64,000 bases of DNA from NCBI RefSeq assembly GCF_001625305.1, contig NW_017802836.1, positions 79,865 to 143,864 on the forward strand, written 5' to 3'. This document shows positions 1-10,400 of this stretch, one piece after another. Source of the DNA: Branchiostoma belcheri. Its lineage: Eukaryota > Chordata > Leptocardii > Amphioxiformes > Branchiostomatidae. Within the stretch, counting starts at the first letter, position 1. Every line of letters begins with the position of its first letter. The position numbers were made by a program, and so were the translations under genes. The notes beneath the pieces are model-generated. The model was not told the DNA's origin. It made no database searches and worked only from the letters and a program-made list of their open reading frames with translations.

Positions 1-1464
1 CACCCCCCCTCGGTCGCTTCGCTCCCTCGCCGTGATACCGCTCCCTCATGCCAGATTTTTCTAGAAAAACCCCTGCATAGGATGGCAGACAGGCTGCCAG
101 CAAGCCTCAGCATCAGTGTGATAGTAAGTCTAAGAGAGCACAAAATTCAGAGGCATTGTTAAGATACCTGCCATTATTATTGATAGAAAAAATGATTGTA
201 GATGATGGGTGATGCATAGAACTAGTGCTTCATCATCATTAGCTTTAGTATAATGTTCATGTATTCAATTTACCCACCACATACTATATTTTCAGCTTCA
301 AACAACCTGGTTTTCAGGGGAGTGTACAAAATTACAAAAAGCACAGAACATAGCTAATTCAACCTTTAGATAAAAAAACACAGATAATGAAACAATTTAT
401 GTTGGGGGAAAGATGCAGAACAGGCCTACCGCATTCCCCCGACTTCAACAGTGGTTGTACAAGGTCATTTCATATTTATTGCTTCACTTGACGTAATTCG
501 GAGTGGCTCAGTGATATCCCTATCATGTGACATCAGTCGGAAAGGTAATTGAAGTGAATCTCCAGGGATTTCTGTGGGTATTACCCTTTATATGCATGGA
601 TGAGTAAAGGTATGTACTAGTAAACGAAGGCACCATGCATACATCATGACTATATTAAACGCTGCAAACTATATATTGCTGTAAAATAAATGCATAGAGC
701 ATAGACTGATAGAGATTGATGTCTGACTAGAATAACAGTTGAATTTACTCTAAAACTTACAACAGATACCACTGAGACACCAGTTAGCTGGTAAAGGGTT
801 TAAAAAAACATGTCTCATTGTTGTAGAACTTGACAAGTTAACTTTGCAACTGATTATTGAGATACAGATTAGACAGATAAAAACAGTTCACCACCTAAGC
901 TGATTACATGATGGAGTCTGGTATGTACATGTAGGTATGACATTCTGGGTACATGCCAGCTAGGTTAACAGTGAAGGTTACATATATGTCAGTGCCATTT
1001 TCTAAACAGCCTCTCTACCCTGATCAGATGGCCAGGCCCTGTTTTTAGATCATGTTTAGACATAGACACCCACATATACGTGGATTGACAAGTGTTATAT
1101 ATGCCATAGGTCAGGCAGTATCTACATGTAGGCGCTGTCAGAATGATTTTTTTGATATACACTGTACTTGATATCAAGGTGAACAAGTACATGGTACATT
1201 TAATGATGCTGTCATCATACGACCCTTAAAGTTAGTGTGTTAAGGATCTGTACTCTTTGATTAAAATGGGGGAATGGACAGGACATGGGTAAAACCAATT
1301 TAAGTCAACTGTCAATTTTGGTCAACTGTCCACAAATGAAATAAATAGGGTCCACAATATTTGCATGAGAACATTCTTTAATACACATTGTTCATTACTA
1401 GCATTGTCGTACATTTGTATTGAATTTTCATACTTGATGTTTTTTTGCATGCTGTTTTCTGCAG
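1..1464. other. Carrier-gene intron or upstream sequence, no exon recognised
   Basis: No coding exon was recognised on either strand. The carrier gene that starts at 1465 begins inside a codon, and about 70 N-terminal residues expected for the family (including the first EF-hand) are missing. This stretch is therefore probably intron, with earlier exons to the left of the window. The DNA is AT-rich and the short open frames look random. Confidence 0.6.
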
Positions 1465-4400
1465 GTTGATCTCGTTTGTGGAGTTCCAGGCGTTTGAGTC
1501 TCTGCTCTGCTCTCCTGATGCCCTCTACCTGCTGGCTTTTCAACTCTTCGACAGCAATGGCAATGGATACGTGTCCTATGGTAACATTAATTAAAACATT
1601 GTCTTTCTCAGCGCACTCTTATTAGAAAAACAATGTTATTGTTAACTGTAGGATATTGAGGTACAACCAGTACTGTCTCTGATTCTGCTTATTATATTCC
1701 TGCTAATATATAATGTAAACTGTGAATTGATAATTATGAATTTCAGCAAGTAAGCATACTTTATAGTGTCTAAAATTTAAGACATACATTTTTTTCTTGT
1801 TAAGAACTTCCTACATCTACCCTTTGCATATCACGTGCAGCCTTAACTTCCACCAACGAACACAAGACAGAACTTAATGTTCTTTGCTTTTAGTAAAGTT
1901 TTACTGTTTTGTTAGCATTGGATTGGATTGGACAATGCCTACTCTTTACAGTCCAACTATCTAGTAAACCAACATTTTTTCTTGTTTTCTCTTCATTTCC
2001 TGTCCACTCAGATGAGTTTAAAAGCGTGATGAGCCAGACCAGGATCCACCAGCACATACCATTTGACTGGGAGGGGGAGTTTTGTAAAATGTACTTTGGG
2101 TGGGACAAGAAGAAGGACCTCAGCTATGCAGAATTCACACAGCTGTTGCAGGCACGTGATTGGTTGTGGTTTTTATTGATAGCCAATCAGAACACCCTTG
2201 AAAGGGATTCTAAAATAGGATTGGTTACTAGTAATTTTTTGGGCACACAGCTGCTGCAGCTTTGTGATTGGTTGTTAGTAGCCAATCAGAATGCTTATAA
2301 AATGAATTCTAAAATGGGATTGGTTAATAGTTTTGTTAGCTAATTGGAATGCAGATAATTAACTAGTTAATGATGTGATTTATTCACTTTCATTACCAAT
2401 TATAAGAACAATCTATTAAGAATTTACCTCTTTTGTAAAATATTTTTTCTTTATGATGGTTTTAACTGTATTTCTGTTTTTGATCATTTGAATAGAATTT
2501 TCTGGATTTTATGGTGCTAAACATATCTATTGTATCATAGATTCTGCTTGAAGATAAATATTATTACTGATATATAATGATATCTTAATATTTTCTCTCC
2601 CGATAGTCGCTTGCCTATGAACATGCGAGAGTCGCTTTTCGAGTGAGGGACAAGAACAAGAACGGTTTCATCACGGCGCTGGACTTCAGTGACATCATGA
2701 TTACCGTCAGAAAACATATGCTGACACCATTTGTAGAGGAGAACTTAGTTTCTGTGAGTATACTGTATGCTGCAAAACTTTCACAGTGTCAATATTTTTG
2801 GTCACCCTATCCCATAGCATACTGATATCTGTGAGGGGAAAAAGTGATGTCGAGGATAGAAAACAGCTGCTTCTTTTAATTTATATTGAAGGCTAGTTCT
2901 AGCTTTTTATTTGTGTTACTGTACAAAAAAAAGGGACTCCTTGTTTGGGGGCTATTTCAAACGCATCAGGTATGAAGTGATGACAAGTATGTGCTAAGAA
3001 ATAGCAGTTAATGTCACTATCAGACCAAGGAGGTTTTCTTCATCAGACTTATTTTCTCATCCAGAATATTTTTGTGTTGCCACAGTCTCTAAAATTGCAC
3101 TTGATGCCTTTAATCTTAACAATTGCATGTTCCCGTACAGTTGGTAGGAGGGAAGCAGGTGAGTTTCCCCTACTTCACCGGGCTGAACCACCTGCTGTCC
3201 AGCATGTACTAATGTGTACATATCTGTGTCTGTATCAGTATAGCCAGTATAACCGCCCTTTGGCATAACACACCAGCTATATAACAACATGTGTGTTCCT
3301 GTATCCTGTACAGTTGGTAGGAGGGAAGCAGGTGAGTTTCCCCTACTTCACCGGGCTGAACCACCTCCTGTCCAGCATGGAGCTGGTCAAAAAGATCTAC
3401 AGACAAGTGGCCGGGCACAACCCCAAGGCAGAGATCACCAGGGGTCAGTCAGACTTGCACAAATGTTTGTTTGTGTTGTAAGAAAAACAAGTTTTGTAAA
3501 ACCAGCTAACATCCTTAGGCATAACATAAATCAGTTTTGTATATAGTAAGTATAAGCTGTGTAAGACTGGACTGAAAGTTTTTTATCCACCCACACCAAG
3601 AAGGACCCCTGCTCTTTTTGATAAGTGTGCTGGGATCGTGTACATGTATGTGCTCGAGGTGTGACTCTCCTCAAACATGGGACCCCCAACTTTATGGTGC
3701 ACAGTGCTGAGGCCTGCAAGGGATCTGATTCTGAACCTCCAAATTCTCAGTCAATGACCCTAACCACAATACCACCTTGTCATCAGCTCACTGAAGTCTT
3801 CAATAAATGAAAAGATAAATGATTAATTGTTAAAATATACTTCTAATGCTGACTATCATACCTTAGTTCATCCCTTGCCTCCTTCAGGGGCACATTGGGC
3901 CATCACTTTTCCCAGCTTGTCTGGTTTTACAGTAATGTTTGACTTAACATCCATCTTGCATCTTCTGTTACAGAGGAGTTCCTTATAGCAGCCCAGAAGG
4001 TTTCTCAGGTAACCCCACTGGAGGTGGACATCCTGTTCCACCTGTGTGATCTCATCAACCCTACAGGGTGAGGGAACAAACTCATCCTTATTATCTAATT
4101 ACTTTCTGTAACATTCTGTACTTCGATGAAGGTTAGACATCCAGGTAATATGATATGCCAAAAAGCAGTTACTCAAGCAACTCGATATGATTTTGGAAAC
4201 GGTCATTTCCAAAATCATATCCAGTTGCTTGAGTAGCTGCTTTTTGGTGTATAGATTCTGTAATTTGTAAAATCCAGTGGTTATCTTCGTTTCTGTAAGA
4301 CCTATCAGGGCTTGAAATACTGGTGCAATTTTGATCACGAGTGGTGCTGGAAAAATTAGTCTGGTGCAGGTTATTCTCAATGTTACCTACACCAGTGCAG

Positions 4401-7400
4401 GTAATTTTGTACGCAGAAGAAAGTGTTTTTTCAAGCTCTGGTTATCTAGGGAATAAATGAATGCTTGTGATTCAGAATATTCAGAGAAATTGTGAATTGT
4501 TGGCATTCCATCTTTGTCATGTTGAATACTTTAGAATGTCTGTATATTTGTGTGGGCTGTTCTTTTCCGTGTTTCTCTGTGTATGACTGCCTTTCTTGTC
4601 TGCTGTCTCTCCCTTCTGCTAACTCATGCTGTCTAGAAATATATTGACATGCGTCACAGCGTAACTTGAAATTTATGAAATTTGCAGCAGCACTAAGAAC
4701 CCTTAAAAGAACAATGTCATATCTTACATGAACTTGTTTCTCCAAGCATTTCTTCAAATGGCTTCTTCACAAGTTATATTAAGAAATTCAATGCAAAAAT
4801 CATGTCCATTTTGAAGCTTTTTTCCCCATTTAGACCCTTAAATGCAGTTGCAATTTATTTTCCCAATGTTCAAAACATACTAGAATACAACACGATGAGA
4901 AAAACTTATATACAAAATATAAAGTATGCTGGTGCTGGTGCCATCAAATGTGCATTATTCTTTTTGTATATCTTTCTTTCTGTTAATGTCTTCTTTATTG
5001 TTTCATTGCTAAGGGGTTAAGCAGGGTTTTTATCACAAAGATAACATGTACTTACGTAATTATCCCTTTTTGTCTTTGCACTCAATACGGAACCTCTGGT
5101 CTGACAACAGTCTTAGTACAGGGTAAGGATGGTGATTTTGTTTCCAAGGTAACCCTGGTCAGCTGGGAGAAACAACTGTCAATCATTCTGTTGGGAGAAT
5201 TTTTCTTTTGATCAGCCCCCAGTCATGCATTTCATCCCAATATATATATTATATAGAAAGTTTTTTTGTGTGTCAAATTAGCAAACTTCAAGTAGTACAT
5301 ATGTAGTTTCACATATTTGTTTCATGTTTTGTTCCTTATTTTGATGCTAGTTTTCATGTTATTTCAATCATTGTTCATGTTACATTTCACCAAAAATGTT
5401 ACCATGGCAACTCAATGATTGACAGCTGTCAATCTCAACTGATTACGGCAACCTCGAAAACTCCAAACTTCAATCTCCCTTTTGCCGATGCATATCTCTT
5501 CCCTTAGAAATGGACTTTTTTTCACCCACTTCTGTACTGTGTTTTACTATGCAGGACAGCAAGGATTTAGCATTGGGTGCCAGTTTTGTATTTTGCATGA
5601 AGAAAATTATGCTTTTATGAGTGCTGCAGAAACTAACCCAGACCACTGTGCTCGTGTTTCTGTCTCGTTTCCCCACTGCTCTGTGTATTCTTTCCTGTGG
5701 CTTGTGCTACATGTGTAGGTGTGTGTGGATTGCTCTGAGTTTCTCTGCCACTAACCCACAATTACAGCTCTGATATGTAACTCAATACAGACAAATCAAG
5801 ATTAGTACATGTGTACAAAATGTATCACTACATCTACATGTGTTCACTACATGTACAAACATGCAATCATGACTGTCAATGTTCAACACTTGAATTCTGA
5901 TGGAAATATGTTGATTATTATATATACAAAAGGAGCAAAGATTTGGCATGGTGATATAGTAAGCAAAAAAAATTGATAAGTAAAAAATAATTGTTTCAGA
6001 ATGCTGGCGTACTGCTTATGCGGTACATGGTAAGTTATTGAATTAACTTCTTGGTGATCATACTTAATATCTACTTTTTCTTTCTTCTTTACACAGGAGA
6101 ATAACATATGAGGCTATAGAGAGGATAGCACCACTAGAGGAGGGAACACTACCGTACGAAATGGTCGAAGCACAAAGGAGAAAGGTACACAACAGTACTG
6201 GCAAGACAACATTCCTAAGAACACATCTTGACAATAAATCAGATGGTATACATGTATACTTGTAAATGTATACCCCCAAAATGTTATTCACAATGTAAAA
6301 CTGTTTTCAATATCTTTGAGATCATGAAGTAGAATGTTTTTTGATTAATAAGCATTAAGATTTAATGTTCAGTATAAGTGAAGTTTATTATTAAAGTGTT
6401 GTCTAATTGTATGATATTGTTTGGTTGTATTTCAGGAGGGCCCACAAGAGAACAGGGGGGTTTTAGTCCAATTTGCAGAATCAGCATATAGGTTCTTACT
6501 GGGTGGAATAGCTGGAGGTACGTATAAAGGGGGAGAACAAAGAAGATTGTGTGTGTGTATGTGTGTTGTATGCATGTGTGTGCATGTGCATGTGTGCGCA
6601 TGTGCGCATATGTGTTTGTGTGTACAGGACTGTGTCTATCTGTGTGATTGTAACATGCATCTGTTGGTACAATGTATGTGTCTGGGGGTAAATGTAAGGT
6701 ACAAATTGAATGTAAAATGTGTGCCTGCGTGTACAATACCCATAGTAAGTAAACATGTAAAAGGATACAGAAGAAAAGTTATTACGTAACCATGTATCAC
6801 TTTTATCATGCCCTAAAACCAATGTACAAAATGTATAACCAACCCCCTCCCCTGTTCCAGGTTGCGGTGCCACGGCAGTTTACCCCATAGATTTAGTAAA
6901 AACCCGGCTGCAGAACCAGAGAAGCGGCTCCTACGTGGGAGAACTGATGTACAAGAACAGCTTCGACTGTTTCAGAAAAGTCATCAGGCACGAGGGTTTC
7001 TTCGGCCTGTATAGTGGTAAGGGAAACATTTCTTCTTTCTTTCTGTAGCAGTAGATTTTGTCATACATTGAATTGTTTACTAGTAAGGTAAGACAGGGAT
7101 CGAAATAATGGGTGCATGTGCACCTTAGTGCACCCAAATCTGGATCGGTGCACCCAATTTTTGACTGTGGGTGCACCGGTGCACCTAAATATTTTTGTAG
7201 TATTAGTACGGTAAAGGTACAAAACACTGTAGTTCCAACATTGCTTTGATGGAATAAAATAATAAAAAACCTTTGATGCACTGCTTGTTTGAAATTCTTG
7301 AGATAGAATTAGATTTACTTCAGTTTTTAAAGCCCGAAAAATTATGTGTCGGCGCAGTGCCGACTTCGCGTTACCCACCAACTTCCGGATCCCGACTACA

Positions 7401-10400
7401 ACACTGGACATGAGATCTCTTCCCTCTCGTTCCCCGGTTTCTTGATAGTCATGTGACCAAAACATCGCGAACTCGCTTCCGGAACTTTCCGACGCTTTTT
7501 GGGAGTTACCTCGGGGGCTTGTCATGTGAGAAAATGTTGTTTTCGTGCAGTTTTCGCTTGACTTCGATAATCTTCGAGGTCACATCGTCAAAACCCGGGT
7601 GTCGACAAAATTCGGCCATGAAATTCGTGGATGACAAAGCAAAACAAATATGTCGAGACAGACTTCGCTTCTACGGTTCCTTCAGCCGAGGTCCGATCGT
7701 GATGACGACGAGATGTGGCAACATCAGCCCAAGCTCTTCAGAACCCCGAAGGAAGCGATGAAGCTGGAAACCAACGGGAAACACGCCCGGACGAGCGAGA
7801 AGTGGACAGACCGTGCCGTGGGAGCGCCGAGACAGAGGGGGAGGGGGGCGGCCATGTGCTCTCGACAACATTCCCGGGCCCTCCTCCACGGCCTCCCGAG
7901 CTCCTTCCGACTGTCCAGTTCCGGGTCATCAGAGTCGGAGTCCGAAACCGAATCAACCGAGAAGTCAAGTGCAAAAAGATTGAGGCTTTGTGTGATTTTT
8001 TTTTCATTTCTAGATTTTTTTTATATTTTTTTTTCGATCTCGGCATCCTAATTTGCCCTTTTTCGGTAAGATCATTACTGTGTTATTTCCATAGCGATGC
8101 AATTTCCACTCTTGCTACGATCATTTTTAGCATTCTTTACGTGTGGAATATTAATTTGATATTAATAATATTTAACTTATTAATGTACTACTGGAAATAT
8201 GTGGTGCACCCAAATTTTTTTTGGTGCACCTAATTTTTTTGGTTAGGTGCACCAGTGCACCTAATCAAAAAAATGAATTTCGATCCCTGTAAGAAGTATA
8301 TCTTATTTTGTTCAGATCGGGAAATTATGCATGTCTATTGTATCTTTTATCACTGTAATATTTTCTAAACCTAGGCAACATTTCTCCTTTCTTTCTGGAA
8401 CAGTAGATTTTGTCATACATTCAATTGCTTTACTAGTAAGTAGTATATCTTGTTTTGTTCTGATTGGGAAAACATTCATGTCTTATTACTGTAACTTTTA
8501 TCACAGTGACTGTATCTTTGACTATTTTCTTAAACTTTGTAACAATATCATTTGACACAGGCTTAGTACCTCAACTGATGGGAGTGGCTCCAGAAAAGGC
8601 CATCAAGCTGACTGTGAGTCCTCTTTGAACTTCAACTTGTTTATTATTAACAACTTTTTAAGTGTATACATTTCCTTTCTCTACATTGTATTGCATAACC
8701 ATTTTTTACAAAGCATGATATACTACACAATTAAGAAGACTTATTCCAAAAACTTCAGAAAAATTAGTAGTCCAAGACAATGTGCTTGCAAGTTGCATGC
8801 CCGTATAGTTTTATTTCTACTTTAAACATTTTCTTTAGTTTGCATTTCAATGTTTTGCATTTCTGTTTTTGTTGTTTCACTTCTCTATTTTAATGTTGTT
8901 CCTCTCAATCAATAATATTTTAAACCTGTCTTTCTTGTTTTCTTATTTCTTATTATGCCTTTCTCTTCGGGGTAACCCTATTTGCCTTGTAGATGAACGA
9001 CTTTATGCGAGACAAATTCACCACCAAGGGCGGTGAGATTCCGCTTTATGGAGAGATCATAGCTGGTGGGACTGTAAGTTTGGGGGATCTGTTAAAATAA
9101 ACAGCTCTGCATGTTATCTGAGACAAGAAATTCCTGCCATACACAGAATCAAAAACTTACTGCATACCAAAAGACCCGTTGGTAAAGTTTAGACATTCAG
9201 GCAATGAGATACACAAGAAAGCAGTTACTCATGCAACTGGATGTGATTTTGAAAACTGTCGAACAATTTAAGTACCATCCACTTACTTTTTGTCAGTGAC
9301 TTTTCAACTACAAATTCCATTAGTCCAAGAAAAGTAGTGGATGCTACTTGAAACGTCTTGACAGTTTTCAAAATCTATCCAGTTGCTTGAGTAACTTTTT
9401 CTTGTGTATACCAAAAGGCTACTTGTATGCCTGTACTATTGTCCCCCTCAGCAAGAGTTACTAGTATTGCGTATGGCAGCAATTTCATGTCTCAGAACAG
9501 GAAAGCTGGAAGTTAAGGTACCAGTACTAACAGCACTGCTGGGGTTTTGCCTGGTGTTTATGTCCACAGGTCAATGACTTAGTACGAGACAAGTTTACTA
9601 ACAAGAAGCGAGAAATAGCTCTGCCTGCAGAAATGTTGGCTGGTGGATGTGTAAGTTTTGCTGTTGCATGTTTGAGTTTGAGTGACTATTTGGCTATGTA
9701 ATTATAATGTGTACAAAGGAGAAAAAAGGATCATTTAAGTTATATAATCATTATGAGAACTGTGTGGTGTGTGTAGAGTGACTAATACAGCACTTTCAGT
9801 GCAGTACTAGCCTGGGTGCCAGACCCATAGCAAAATGCTAGGGCCAGGGTTGATCAGTATTTGATCAGAGCCTAAAACTAAGGGGGCTGTGGTATAATTT
9901 CCTTGGGAGCATGTTGGCCCAGGAGCCAAGGAACTGGCCTAAATAGTCTGGCACCCATGCTAATGCACTAAACGATCAGCATGTTTTTGCTGTACTACAA
10001 TCTTTTAGCTCATGTGCTTGTATAATATCACAACTTGCTGTGACAGTTGAGTGGTTTGATGTTTTTAAGTTCCAGTCAATATTTTTTTCCTGTCTAATCG
10101 CCATGTCTCTGTATGTCTATTTTCTTGTCTAATTTGTATTTCCTGACCCCCCCCCCCCCACGGGTGGCATGTGCCAGGTGATGTTCACCAACCCCCTGGA
10201 GATAGTGAAGATCAGGTTACAGGTGGCAGGAGAGATCCAGTCAGGACCCAGGGTGTCCGCGCTGAACGTGTGCAGGGAGCTGGGATTTGCAGGCCTTTAT
10301 AAGGTATGTGCCATCAAGTGGCTTAGGCGTGTGTCTAGGCCAGTGGACATGGATAGGATCAAGAGGTCATGGGTTCGAATCCTGGCATTCCTGGCTAGAT

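Noticed and set aside
6362-6873. Overlapping frames across the GT-rich stretch on both strands
   Set aside because: Low-complexity microsatellite translation; real coding here is limited to the exon 6436-6517 and the later carrier exon.
7650-8051. The 133-residue frame in the intronic transposon considered as a host gene
   Set aside because: It lies wholly between the element's inverted termini and shows no conserved domain beyond a short hAT-like start.
10360-10400. tRNA-like B box suggesting a tRNA gene
   Set aside because: No cloverleaf could be drawn and the sequence continues into a SINE body, so it is a tRNA-derived SINE.
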